Assembly (NCBI RefSeq): GCF_036568125.1
Contig: NZ_DATCTF010000015.1
Coordinates: 62,001 to 126,000 of the forward strand
Reading direction: 5' to 3'
Source of the DNA: Magnetovibrio sp.
GTDB lineage: Bacteria; Pseudomonadota; Alphaproteobacteria; Rhodospirillales; Magnetovibrionaceae
DNA length: 64,000 nt
In this document: positions 44,196-52,196 of the stretch, piece by piece
How the letters are laid out: each line of letters begins with the position of its first letter
Numbering within the stretch: the first letter of the stretch is position 1
Notes under the pieces: generated by a model
Told to the model about the DNA's origin: nothing
Seen by the model: only the letters and a program-made list of their open reading frames with translations
The model's database searches: none
Translations under genes and position numbers: made by a program

Positions 44196-44220
44196 TGACG
44201 CCAATCGCTTGCGGTTGTGA
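44196..44220 (-). promoter_or_regulatory. Reb-locus bipartite promoter (exact)
   Basis: On the minus strand, TCACAA (44220-44215), N15, GTCA (44199-44196), 84 bp before the copy 3 start. Confidence 0.72.
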
Positions 44221-44261
44221 TCTGCAAAGTCAGAATTTTTAGAAGCGATCCAATGAATGCG

Positions 44262-44290
44262 AAAAACTGACCCGTCCCCGACATCGGGCC
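44262..44290 (-). terminator. Terminator after reb copy 4
   Basis: Second copy of GACCCGTCCCCGAC. Stem GGCCCG / CGGGTC (44290-44285 with 44274-44269, one G-T pair), followed on the minus strand by AGTTTTT, 20 bp after the stop of the 44310 gene. Confidence 0.72.
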
Positions 44291-44309
44291 GGTCTTTCGA
44301 AGATAGGAC

Positions 44310-44636
44310 TTAAGCCGCAGTGGATGCGCGCAACGCCGACATCAGCGACAGCATGTTGTTGGGAACATCCGAATTGGCGATCTTCGACGTTGCGGCGGCA
44401 CCGGCCATGGTGTCGACACTATAGATCTGCAGAACGCCTTGGTTGGTTGCGGCTTGAGACGCGATTGCGAGCTGCTGTTGCGAACTCACAGCGTTCTCGT
44501 ACAAAATTCCCGTCGAATGTGAGAGCGACTGAAAAATCGCCCCCATGGCCATCGCGGGCGCACTTCCCAAAACCTGGACGTTGGATTGGGTAACGGCGTC
44601 CGTAATTTGGCCGTTCATCGGAGTCGGTAATGCCAT
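44310..44636 (-). CDS. RebB-family R-body protein, array copy 4
   Basis: 108-residue Reb protein: MALPTPMNGQITDAVTQ, SNVQVLGSAPAMAMGAIFQSLS, QQQLAIASQAATNQGVLQIY, ending LMSALRASTAA. AAGGAAAA precedes the ATG. A variant promoter element lies 75 bp upstream and a terminator follows. Confidence 0.92.
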   Translation of the reverse strand: MALPTPMNGQITDAVTQSNVQVLGSAPAMAMGAIFQSLSHSTGILYENAVSSQQQLAIASQAATNQGVLQIYSVDTMAGAAATSKIANSDVPNNMLSLMSALRASTAA

Positions 44637-44710
44637 AATATTTTCCTTAATGGGGTTGGATCGCTTAACACCTCAGCCTTCGGCCTAGCGGTGCATCCCT
44701 CTCACGTTGG

Positions 44711-44735
44711 TGATGTTCGATGCCGACAAGTGCGA
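44711..44735 (-). promoter_or_regulatory. Variant Reb-locus promoter
   Basis: On the minus strand, TCGCAC (44735-44730), N15, ATCA (44714-44711), 75 bp before the copy 4 start. Three positions differ from consensus, yet the flanking leader (GTGAGAGGGATGCACC) closely matches copy 2. Confidence 0.5.
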
Positions 44736-44768
44736 TTGGGTTTGTCGTTGTGTGAGATGTGGATTGGG

Positions 44769-44807
44769 AAAAAAAGAAAACCTGACCCGTCCCCGACATC
44801 GGGTCAG
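44769..44807 (-). terminator. Terminator after reb copy 5
   Basis: Third copy of GACCCGTCCCCGAC. Perfect 8-bp stem CTGACCCG / CGGGTCAG (44782-44789, 44800-44807) with a 10-base loop. On the minus strand it is followed by GTTTTCTTTTTTT. Confidence 0.88.
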
Positions 44808-44829
44808 TGTTTTCTTATCACAAGCGGAC

Positions 44830-45156
44830 TTAAGCCGCCGTGCTCGCCCGAAGCGCCGTCAACAGCGACAGCATATTGTCCGGAACGTCGGAATTGGCGA
44901 TCTTCGAAGTCGCAACCGCAGCCGACATCGGCGGTACGGAATAGATCTGAATCACACCCTGGTTGGTGGAAGCCTGAGCGGCAATGTTCAACATTTGCTG
45001 CGAGCTAACCGCGTTTTCATACAAGATGCCCGTCGAGTGCGAGAGCGACTGGTAAATCGCACCCATTGCCATCGCGGGGGCATCGCCCAGAACTTTAACG
45101 TTTGCCTGAGTAACGGCGTCCGTGATCATTCCATTCACGGGAGTCGGCATGGCCAT
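44830..45156 (-). CDS. RebB-family R-body protein, array copy 5
   Basis: 108-residue Reb protein, first unit of the array in the direction of transcription: MAMPTPVNGMITDAVTQ, VLGDAPAMAMGAIYQSLS, QQMLNIAAQASTNQGVIQIY, then SVPPMSAAVATSKIANSD, where the PPM replaces DTM of the others. It ends ALRASTAA. TGGAG precedes the ATG, and a one-mismatch promoter element lies 52 bp upstream. Confidence 0.92.
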   Translation of the reverse strand: MAMPTPVNGMITDAVTQANVKVLGDAPAMAMGAIYQSLSHSTGILYENAVSSQQMLNIAAQASTNQGVIQIYSVPPMSAAVATSKIANSDVPDNMLSLLTALRASTAA

Positions 45157-45207
45157 AAGCTGTCTCCATTTCCTTGGTTTGAGTGGTTTCTCTCCCCTAC
45201 AGCTGTT

Positions 45208-45232
45208 TGACGCCAGGCAATCGATTATGTGA
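45208..45232 (-). promoter_or_regulatory. Reb-locus bipartite promoter (one mismatch)
   Basis: On the minus strand, TCACAT (45232-45227), N15, GTCA (45211-45208), 52 bp before the copy 5 start. Confidence 0.62.
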
Positions 45233-45261
45233 TGAAATTGTTCGCGATTTTTGATCCGGCC

Positions 45262-45288
45262 AAAAAAAGAGAGGGCCGAAGCCCTCTC
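45262..45288 (-). terminator. Terminator after the OmpA-family gene
   Basis: Perfect 8-bp stem GAGAGGGC / GCCCTCTC (45269-45276, 45281-45288) with a CGAA loop. On the minus strand seven Ts follow, 27 bp after the stop. Confidence 0.93.
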
Positions 45289-45314
45289 CTTCCTCAGTTT
45301 CTTGCCGATCGAAG

Positions 45315-46169
45315 TTAGCGCTCGAACACCACCTCAACGCGGCGGTTCATACGTTCGCGCATACCGTCTTCGGTCGCAACCTGCGGGCTGGTTTCGCCCG
45401 CGAACGAGGTCGTCATCATGGAACCCATGACACCCTCATCCATCAGCGCTTTGCTAACCGCTTCCACGCGCTTGCGAGACAGGGCTTCATTGTAGGCATT
45501 CGAGCCGGAACGGTCGGCGTGACCGATCAGCACCACACGGGCGACTTTGGCCGCTTTCGCCGCTTCGGCCGCACGCTTGATGAGATCAACGTTGGCGCTG
45601 CTCAAATCCGCGCTATCGTGGGTGAAGTAGACGATGAACGGTTCGGGTAGAGCCGCGGGCATCGCCTTGGGCATCGGTGCGGGCATCGCCATATCACCGG
45701 CGCAATCGGGAATGGCTTTCTCATAGCCCGCGCGCATCATTGCGATGTGGTCCGTCTGATGGCCTTCTTCCGCCTGTTCCATCCAATGTTCGAACCAGGT
45801 TTGCGCCAATGCACAGGCGTCCGGCGCGACTTTCGGCGCGTTGGTTTTCAACGCCGCGCTCAAAGCATTGTAGGCGCTGTTGATGGCGTCGCCATCGGCT
45901 TTAATCTTGCGATCGCTGGGCATCTGCACCGCCGGCGCATTGCCCATGGCAGCCATTTCGGCGCGGGTGTTAAAGAAGCTGACGGAACGCCAATCGCCTT
46001 CCTTGATCTCAAATTCCGCGCGTTCGATGTAGCGTTTGTGCAGCGCGCTGGCAAAAGCGTCGCCTTGATCTCCCATCGCCGAAACACCGGCGACGTCGTA
46101 GTTCGCGGCGCATGCCGACAGCATCGCCACGGCGCCGAGCATGGCGCTGGCTTTGAATATAGTTTTCAT
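45315..46169 (-). CDS. OmpA-family outer-membrane lipoprotein
   Basis: 284-residue lipoprotein: signal peptide with lipobox MLSACA (Cys about residue 20). A helical periplasmic region of about 150 residues follows, then a Met/Pro/Ala linker. The C-terminal OmpA domain has FIVYFTHDSADLSSANVDLI, VVLIGHADRSGSNAYNEALS and RMNRRVEVVF, which binds peptidoglycan. AGGAGGAGG precedes the ATG at 46169. A TCACAT-N15-GTAA element 71 bp upstream suggests it may belong to the reb regulon. It is directly upstream of the array on the same strand, with its own terminator. Confidence 0.9.
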   Translation of the reverse strand: MKTIFKASAMLGAVAMLSACAANYDVAGVSAMGDQGDAFASALHKRYIERAEFEIKEGDWRSVSFFNTRAEMAAMGNAPAVQMPSDRKIKADGDAINSAYNALSAALKTNAPKVAPDACALAQTWFEHWMEQAEEGHQTDHIAMMRAGYEKAIPDCAGDMAMPAPMPKAMPAALPEPFIVYFTHDSADLSSANVDLIKRAAEAAKAAKVARVVLIGHADRSGSNAYNEALSRKRVEAVSKALMDEGVMGSMMTTSFAGETSPQVATEDGMRERMNRRVEVVFER

Positions 46170-46514
46170 CGGGGCCTCCTCCTGAAACGACAAACACAAA
46201 GGGTCGCGACTTTTTTATTATGCCCATTTTACGATAAGTTTACGCGTCTAGGACAAACATGTGAAGGATCGCTATTGAATTCAATGACACAATTGAATTA
46301 GGAGCCTCTATTTGATGGAACATGCCTGAGCAGCACACCGTTATCTTTCCCCGTATCATTCCCCGCCCATTCCACATGTGTCACCGCGAAAATTTCAACT
46401 TGTGCCTTACGTCACAGCACAATGATCAGTAACGAGATATTCGATTAAGGCAATTGCAACATCGCACGCGCGGCATGTATGATCCTCGAAATTCAGCTGA
46501 CCCCAGAGGGCTAA
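46170..46514. other. Intergenic region between OmpA-family gene and gmhA
   Basis: 345 bp between divergent genes. It holds the weak promoter candidate at 46240-46264 for the minus-strand gene. No gene or terminator is seen in it. Confidence 0.6.
46240..46264 (-). promoter_or_regulatory. Weak Reb-locus promoter candidate
   Basis: On the minus strand, TCACAT (46264-46259), N15, GTAA (46243-46240), 71 bp before the OmpA-family start. Two of ten positions differ from consensus. Matches of this quality also occur by chance. Confidence 0.35.
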
Positions 46515-47090
46515 ATGAAAAGTATTGGAGAGTATCTCCGCGAATCTGCTGAGGTCATCAATAAAACGACTGAAGTTTTGTCGAATGAGCGGGTGGAACA
46601 GGCTCTCGAGGCCATGACCGCGGCTCTTTCTGTCGGCAACCCCTTGTTGGTGTGCGGGAATGGTGGGTCCGCCGCGGATGCGATACACATCACCGCCGAG
46701 TTGGTTGGTCGTTTTTTGATTGAACGCAAGGCCTTGAACTGTATCTGCTTGTCGTCCAACCCCGGCACCCTGACAGCCTGGACCAACGATTACGGCTATG
46801 ACACCGTCTTTTCACGCCAAGTTGAAGCTTACGGCAAGGCTGGCGGCGTAATCTTGGGCATTAGCACATCTGGCAATTCGCCAAGCGTGGTCAATGCCCT
46901 GAGGACTGCGCGGGAGATGAATATGGTCACGATCGCATTAACCGGCGAGGGTGGTGGAAAACTGGCAGAAGTCAGCGACATCGTGTTGAGCGCACCCTCG
47001 ACTTCTACACCGCAAATCCAGCAAGTCCACCTGTGTATCTATCATTATCTTTGCGCAGAGATCGAACAACGCATCCGTGCGCAGGCATAA
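46515..47090 (+). CDS. gmhA: Sedoheptulose-7-phosphate isomerase (SIS family)
   Basis: 191-residue GmhA-type isomerase that makes D-glycero-D-manno-heptose 7-phosphate for lipopolysaccharide. The SIS core has LLVCGNGGSAADAIHITAELVG, LGISTSGNSPSVVNAL and ALTGEGGGKLAE, with the C-terminal IQQVHLCIYHYLCAEIE holding the active His/Glu. It opens the surface-polysaccharide locus. No other heptose genes (hldE, gmhB) are visible, so they lie elsewhere. Confidence 0.9.
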   Translation: MKSIGEYLRESAEVINKTTEVLSNERVEQALEAMTAALSVGNPLLVCGNGGSAADAIHITAELVGRFLIERKALNCICLSSNPGTLTAWTNDYGYDTVFSRQVEAYGKAGGVILGISTSGNSPSVVNALRTAREMNMVTIALTGEGGGKLAEVSDIVLSAPSTSTPQIQQVHLCIYHYLCAEIEQRIRAQA

Positions 47091-47202
47091 TCTATTCGAA
47101 TAGAGTTTCGAAAATGAGATAACTGGTGTGGCGTGACCGAGCGATGAACAAAGAGTTTAAGACGCCACCGCACGATACCTTCATTTTCACAAAGGGTCTT
47201 TG

Positions 47203-48159
47203 ATGTCATTAAGCATATTCGACCGCAAACGCATTCTGGTAACGGGTGGCGCAGGTTTTCTCGGCTCGCACCTGTGCGAACGCCTCCTGAACGATGGTCA
47301 CGATGTCATCTGCGTCGATAATTTCTTCACCGGCACCAAAGACAACATCCTCCATTTGATGGACAATCCCAATTTCGAGGTGATGCGCCACGACATCACC
47401 TTCCCACTCTACGTCGAGGTTGAGGAAATATACAATCTGGCTTGCCCCGCGAGTCCGTTTCACTATCAGCACGACCCCGTCCAGACCACCAAGACGTCCG
47501 TGCATGGCGCGATCAATATGTTGGGCTTGGCCAAGCGGGTGGGAGCAAAGATTTTCCAGGCCTCGACCTCGGAAGTTTACGGTGACCCCGAAGTGCACCC
47601 GCAAACAGAAAACTACACCGGATCGGTAAATCCCATCGGCCCCAGGGCCTGTTATGACGAAGGCAAGCGTTGCGCAGAGACCTTGTTTTTCGACTATAAC
47701 CGTCAATACAACCTCGACATCCGGGTGGCGCGAATCTTCAACACTTACGGACCACGCATGCATCCCAACGATGGCCGCGTGGTAAGCAATTTCATCGTTC
47801 AAGCCCTCAAGGGTGAGCCCATCACCATCTACGGGGACGGTAGCCAGACCCGGTCGTTCTGTTACTGCGACGATTTGATCGAGGCTTTCGTTCGGATGAT
47901 GGATGCTCCCAGCGGCATCACCGGACCGATCAATATGGGCAACCCCGCCGAACTGACCATCAGGGGGCTGGCGGAGGTCGTGATCGAAATGACCGGCTCG
48001 AAATCCGCTTTGGAAATTCACCCCTTGCCCATGGATGATCCGATGCAGCGCTGCCCGGACATCACCAAAGCCAAAACAGAATTGGCGTGGGAGCCGAGCA
48101 CATCTTTGGAGGACGGGCTGCGCAAAACCATCGCCTACTTTGCCGAGATCGTCTGCTAG
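47203..48159 (+). CDS. UDP-glucuronate decarboxylase (UDP-xylose synthase)
   Basis: 318-residue extended SDR that converts UDP-glucuronate to UDP-xylose. Motifs: [59 protein letters not shown], and the catalytic [17 protein letters not shown] (YxxxK), all diagnostic of the UXS group. AAAGGG precedes the ATG at 47203; a TTG one codon earlier is the alternative. The same donor, UDP-glucuronate, feeds the epimerase at 34210. Confidence 0.94.
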   Translation: MSLSIFDRKRILVTGGAGFLGSHLCERLLNDGHDVICVDNFFTGTKDNILHLMDNPNFEVMRHDITFPLYVEVEEIYNLACPASPFHYQHDPVQTTKTSVHGAINMLGLAKRVGAKIFQASTSEVYGDPEVHPQTENYTGSVNPIGPRACYDEGKRCAETLFFDYNRQYNLDIRVARIFNTYGPRMHPNDGRVVSNFIVQALKGEPITIYGDGSQTRSFCYCDDLIEAFVRMMDAPSGITGPINMGNPAELTIRGLAEVVIEMTGSKSALEIHPLPMDDPMQRCPDITKAKTELAWEPSTSLEDGLRKTIAYFAEIVC

Positions 48160-48209
48160 GTCGGACGCACCGGTTAGGACCTCTCACAACCTCATGTTTC
48201 CATGGAGTG

Positions 48210-48503
48210 ATGCACGTGCGCCGCAGTTATATAATTCTCATCTTACTCGCAATATGCATCGCCTTGGCGTTCGCAAGCATCAAACCGATTCTCAACTATA
48301 CAAACAGCTGGGTGGTCGATGATTTGAAAGCCACATATCCCGACACCCTAGTTGAGCAGCGTTTGGCGGAACAATACTGGTCGATGTATCCCGATGTAGC
48401 CGCTTCCAGTAAGTTTGGGGTATCTGGTGCGCTCGGTGTATATGGCGCACGCCGCCATTTTCAGGTTTTCGGACAGCACGAAAATCGTAAGTGGCCACAA
48501 TAG
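48210..48503 (+). CDS. Small membrane protein with YPDV motif
   Basis: 97-residue protein: one membrane helix at residues 7-25 (YIILILLAICIALAFASI), then a short periplasmic part. The C-terminal 35 residues read YWSMYPDVAASSKFGVSG, GVYGARRHFQVFG and ENRKWP. The same pattern ends the protein at 59699, and it resembles motifs repeated in some secreted calcium-binding proteins. TGGAG precedes the ATG at 48210. It shares the plus strand with the UXS gene 50 bp upstream. Function unknown. Confidence 0.72.
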   Translation: MHVRRSYIILILLAICIALAFASIKPILNYTNSWVVDDLKATYPDTLVEQRLAEQYWSMYPDVAASSKFGVSGALGVYGARRHFQVFGQHENRKWPQ

Positions 48504-48517
48504 ACCTATGACGGACG

Positions 48518-49417
48518 CTATGACATGCGGTCCGCAAGCTCTACCAAGCAAACCTCAAGACTCTCTCGCCACTCTGGCAACGTGAGCCCATATACCGTTT
48601 GAAGCTTGGCGCAGCTCAAACTCGAAAAGGTCGGACGTGCTGCGGGATCCTTGCGTAGCGCTGACGCAATCGGCACAATTTCACAGGAGGCCCCAGACCA
48701 CTCTCGCCCCAACCGCCGTGTCATGGCAGCCTGAATTTCACGAGCGAATACGTAGCGCGATATGCTTCCTGTATCCGCCACATGAAATGTCCCGTACTGC
48801 TCATCATTTCGGCGATCAAGCTGAGCAGCCATTTCGATCAAGGTGCTTGCCAAGTCTGATGCATAGGTTGGCGATCCGGTCTGGTCATCGACAACCGAAA
48901 TGGATGAGGATTTGGACAGATGGCGGACAATCGCCGTGACGAAATTCCCGTCAGACGCACTGTACAGCCATGATGTTCTAACGATGATGTGTGCTGGCGC
49001 AAAATCGCGCACGGCGCGTTCTCCGGCTTCCTTGCTGGCGCCGTAGACGCTCAAAGGTCCAACGGCGTCAGCCTCAGTGTAGGGTTCGTGTGCGTCCCCT
49101 GAGAAAACGAAGTCCGTGGATATGTGTATTACCGGGCAGTCGCGCTGCGACGCAGCCCGGGCGACATTGGCTGCACCATCGCAATTGACGGCATAGGCTT
49201 GGCGTTCATTGCTTTCAGCTAAATCCACGTTGGTGTAGGCCGCCGCATTGATGATCACATCAGGGCTGAAACGCATCACTTCCGCGTTGACCTGCTCAGC
49301 ATCGGCAATATCGACCCGCTCCCGCCCGACACGTTCCATCACCCAACCTGCGGGCAAAGCGCATCGCCCCAGTGCGTGAGACAGCTGACCACTTCGACCG
49401 AACACCAGTACACGCAT
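48518..49417 (-). CDS. rmlD: dTDP-4-dehydrorhamnose reductase
   Basis: 299-residue SDR catalysing the last step of dTDP-L-rhamnose synthesis. VLVFGRSGQLSHAL replaces the usual GxxGQLG. NAAAYTNVDLAESN, HISTDFVFSGD, the catalytic YGASKEAGE and SWLYSASDGNFV are all present. It is the last gene of the minus-strand rml group, 30 bp after rmlB. Confidence 0.94.
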   Translation of the reverse strand: MRVLVFGRSGQLSHALGRCALPAGWVMERVGRERVDIADAEQVNAEVMRFSPDVIINAAAYTNVDLAESNERQAYAVNCDGAANVARAASQRDCPVIHISTDFVFSGDAHEPYTEADAVGPLSVYGASKEAGERAVRDFAPAHIIVRTSWLYSASDGNFVTAIVRHLSKSSSISVVDDQTGSPTYASDLASTLIEMAAQLDRRNDEQYGTFHVADTGSISRYVFAREIQAAMTRRLGREWSGASCEIVPIASALRKDPAARPTFSSLSCAKLQTVYGLTLPEWRESLEVCLVELADRMS

Positions 49418-49447
49418 TCCGCCCCCTCGCCGCTCAAGCCAACAGCG

Positions 49448-50500
49448 TCATAGGACGCCTAGCCTTTCGCCATCATACACTTGCTCGCTGATTGCACCCC
49501 ACCAGCTGCGATTATCCAGATACCATTGCACGACTTGGCGCAGTCCATCGTCTAAAGTGTGACGCGGCATCCACCCCAATTCGGCCGTGATTTTTTGAGC
49601 ATCTATGGCATAACGGAAGTCATGACCGGGACGATCGGTGACAAATGAGATCAACTGCGACGTCGGTTGAACAGGCAATTCATCCGCCAACTCATCCATC
49701 AAGACGCACAGTTTTTTGACCAGTGCGATGTTGCTGCAATCGTTATTGGCGCCGATGGCATAAGTTTCCCCCGCACGCCCTTGTGTCAAGATGGCGTATA
49801 ACGCTTCTGCGTGATCTTCAACATGCAGCCAATCACGGCGATTGAGACCCTGGCCGTACACCGGCAATGTGCGTCCCTCTAGAGCGTTTATAATCATGCG
49901 CGGAATCAGCTTTTCGGGGAACTGATAGGGGCCGTAATTGTTGGTGCACGTGCTGACCATAACGGGCAGACCATAAGTCTCGAACCAAGCGTGCGCCAGG
50001 TGGTCAGAAGCTGCCTTGCTAGCCGAATAAGGTGAATTGGGGCGGTAAGGCGAGAGCTCGTTAAATGCGCCGTCCTCACCTAATGAACCATATACTTCGT
50101 CAGTGGAAACGTGAAGAAACCGAAACTTACGTTGCATGTCGGCAGTGAGGTCGCGCCAGTATATATAAGCCGCCTGCAACAGCTCGTATGTGCCGACGAT
50201 GTTCGATTGTATAAAGGTATCAGGTGAATCGATGGAGCGGTCGACATGAGATTCCGCCGCTAGATGAAGCACCGCATTCGGGCGATGTTCAGAAAAGATT
50301 GCGCGGATTGTATCGCGGTCACAAATATCGGCCTTGATGAAGGTATATTCATCCCGCCCTTCCAGCATCTCCACGGAAGCTAGGTTGGCCGCATACGTCA
50401 ACTTATCGACGTTCACAACCGTGCAATGTTTTTGCAGCACCAAGTTGCGGCACACAGCAGAACCGATGAAGCCAGCCCCCCCCGTAACCAAAACTTTCAT
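49448..50500 (-). CDS. rmlB: dTDP-glucose 4,6-dehydratase
   Basis: 350-residue enzyme for the second step of dTDP-L-rhamnose synthesis. The NAD-binding GGAGFIGSAVCRNL, HLAAESHVDRSID, the substrate-binding STDEVYGSLGE, the catalytic YSASKAASDHL and NNYGPYQFPEKLIP are canonical. The start overlaps the rmlC stop by 4 bp. Confidence 0.97.
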   Translation of the reverse strand: MKVLVTGGAGFIGSAVCRNLVLQKHCTVVNVDKLTYAANLASVEMLEGRDEYTFIKADICDRDTIRAIFSEHRPNAVLHLAAESHVDRSIDSPDTFIQSNIVGTYELLQAAYIYWRDLTADMQRKFRFLHVSTDEVYGSLGEDGAFNELSPYRPNSPYSASKAASDHLAHAWFETYGLPVMVSTCTNNYGPYQFPEKLIPRMIINALEGRTLPVYGQGLNRRDWLHVEDHAEALYAILTQGRAGETYAIGANNDCSNIALVKKLCVLMDELADELPVQPTSQLISFVTDRPGHDFRYAIDAQKITAELGWMPRHTLDDGLRQVVQWYLDNRSWWGAISEQVYDGERLGVL

Positions 50501-51111
50501 GAACGTTTCTCCGCCGCATCAGCTGCGCCATACACAAAAGGCGGGCGAATATCTTCTAACTGAGGAAGTCTTTCATCCTTTTCAGATAAGCAGGGCACAC
50601 TGTCAGACAAAGGCCATGCGATCCCCAAGTTCGGATCGTTCCACACCACACCGCCTTCGCATTCAGGGGCATAGAAATCGCTCACCTTGTAGAACACCTC
50701 CGTCATATCTTCCAACGTCACATAACCGTGTGCAAACCCCACCGGCACATATAATTGGTTCCAGTTTTGTGCGCTGAGCTCAACTCCTTGCCATTTCCCG
50801 AACGTCGGAGAACCTTGTCGCAAATCCACCGCCACATCCCAAATGCGGCCGCGGATCACACGCACCAACTTCGCTTGAGCATGCGGGGGACGCTGAAAAT
50901 GAAGCCCCCGCAATGTACCGGCTCGATCCGAAGAGGCGAAATTGTCCTGAACGAACGACACCTCAATTCCGGATTGCTTCAAGCGGTTGGCATTGAAAGT
51001 TTCAGAAAATGCACCGCGACCATCGGCGAACCTGGGCGTTTCAAACAGCATCAGCCCCGGAAGCGACAATTGCTCAATTCCAATGTCCGTCACGCTCACT
51101 CTCTCTTCCAC
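50497..51111 (-). CDS. rmlC: dTDP-4-dehydrorhamnose 3,5-epimerase
   Basis: 204-residue cupin-fold epimerase. FVQDNFASSDRAGTLRGLHFQ holds the catalytic His. VAVDLRQGSPTFGKW, the tyrosine in LYVPVGFAHGY and VVWNDPNLGIAWP are typical. The N-terminal 10 residues are longer than usual, so a start a few codons later is possible. It overlaps rmlB. Confidence 0.95.
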   Translation of the reverse strand: MEERVSVTDIGIEQLSLPGLMLFETPRFADGRGAFSETFNANRLKQSGIEVSFVQDNFASSDRAGTLRGLHFQRPPHAQAKLVRVIRGRIWDVAVDLRQGSPTFGKWQGVELSAQNWNQLYVPVGFAHGYVTLEDMTEVFYKVSDFYAPECEGGVVWNDPNLGIAWPLSDSVPCLSEKDERLPQLEDIRPPFVYGAADAAEKRS

Positions 51112-51181
51112 ATGCGAAACACTTCAACACCATCTACTTAAGCGTTCCATGCCATCTGATCCTAGCATAGCGCGTTGAACC

Positions 51182-52177
51182 TTACTTTCCAGCCTTGCGC
51201 ACCAAGGGTACCATCTTGCGGCTCAATACATACGGATTGATCGTGATCAGACGATTGCGCAGCAACGCCCACATATCTCCCCATAACGAGGCCCGCTCCA
51301 CCCCTGCAACAGGCGTCGGCGTCCGCACCCCATCAAGAGCCCCACGCAACGCAGCCTTGCGGCCAGCGCCATCATACTTAAACAACAGTATCGGAATGTA
51401 CAGAAGGGCACCCATCAAAAGAGAAAGACCCGCGAGCAGCGGCGGCATATTCCGACGCACCATCCACACCCGGTTGCGTTGACTGTGATAAAGGCTGAAC
51501 GGACTATTTCGGATCGTGATCAGGCTGCCTTTGTGGTGCACGACGGCACGTCTCACCTGGACGCATTGCGCACCCTGACGCTGCAGGCGCCAGCCCAGAT
51601 CGATGTCTTCGAGGTAGCAGAAGAACGCCTCCTCAAAGCCCCCTACCTTTTCATAAGCGGTGCGCCGGTAGAATGCCGCCGCTGCGCATGGGGAGAAGGC
51701 GAAGATATCGTCATCGGGCAACTCTGACACATGATGGCCGTGTAAGGCCCGCCAGGGAATGCCGTAAATGGACAAGAAGTCGCCATACCCATCGACTTGG
51801 TCTGGCATATCGGCCATCAATTGGGTCGAACCGAACATGTCGATATCGGGAAAGCGTCGGCTGGCCTCACTCATGCGCGTCAACCAATCAGATTCAGGAA
51901 TACAGTCGGGATTGAGCGTACAGAACCATTCGCTGCTTGATCCCTCGAACCCCCGGTTGTTGGCGAAAGCGAAACCTGTGTTGTTCGGCAAGGCCACGAG
52001 GTGAAAACGCGCATCGGGCAAACTTAAGGACGCAAAGCTGTCATCGCTCGAATCGTTATCGACGATCACAACTTCAAAATCCTCAAAAGTCTGAAGCGCA
52101 AGACCATCGATCACTTTCTGCAACCATGGACCGCTGTTGTAATTGACGATGACGATCCTCACCCAGGGGCTTCGCAT
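51182..52177 (-). CDS. GT2 glycosyltransferase (rhamnosyltransferase-like)
   Basis: 331-residue GT-A enzyme. IVIVNYNSGPWLQKVIDGL, VIVDNDSSDDSF and LNPDCIPESDWL (nucleotide and metal binding), then the acceptor region GGFEEAFFCYLEDIDLGWRL. A C-terminal membrane helix is present (LLAGLSLLMGALLYIPILLF). It sits between rmlA and rmlC, so it is probably a rhamnosyltransferase; this is inferred from context. Confidence 0.9.
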   Translation of the reverse strand: MRSPWVRIVIVNYNSGPWLQKVIDGLALQTFEDFEVVIVDNDSSDDSFASLSLPDARFHLVALPNNTGFAFANNRGFEGSSSEWFCTLNPDCIPESDWLTRMSEASRRFPDIDMFGSTQLMADMPDQVDGYGDFLSIYGIPWRALHGHHVSELPDDDIFAFSPCAAAAFYRRTAYEKVGGFEEAFFCYLEDIDLGWRLQRQGAQCVQVRRAVVHHKGSLITIRNSPFSLYHSQRNRVWMVRRNMPPLLAGLSLLMGALLYIPILLFKYDGAGRKAALRGALDGVRTPTPVAGVERASLWGDMWALLRNRLITINPYVLSRKMVPLVRKAGK

Positions 52178-52196
52178 GGTCTTGCCTCCCGAACCG

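Noticed and set aside
42705-45160. CRISPR-like array, because of evenly spaced repeats
   Set aside because: The roughly 520-bp repeats are protein-coding genes with promoters, not short direct repeats with unique spacers.
36441-46200. Prophage or insertion element as carrier of the reb cluster
   Set aside because: No integrase, transposase, terminal repeats, tRNA or phage structural genes are visible in or beside the cluster, although the AT-rich stretch at 38.1-38.4 kb hints at rearrangement.
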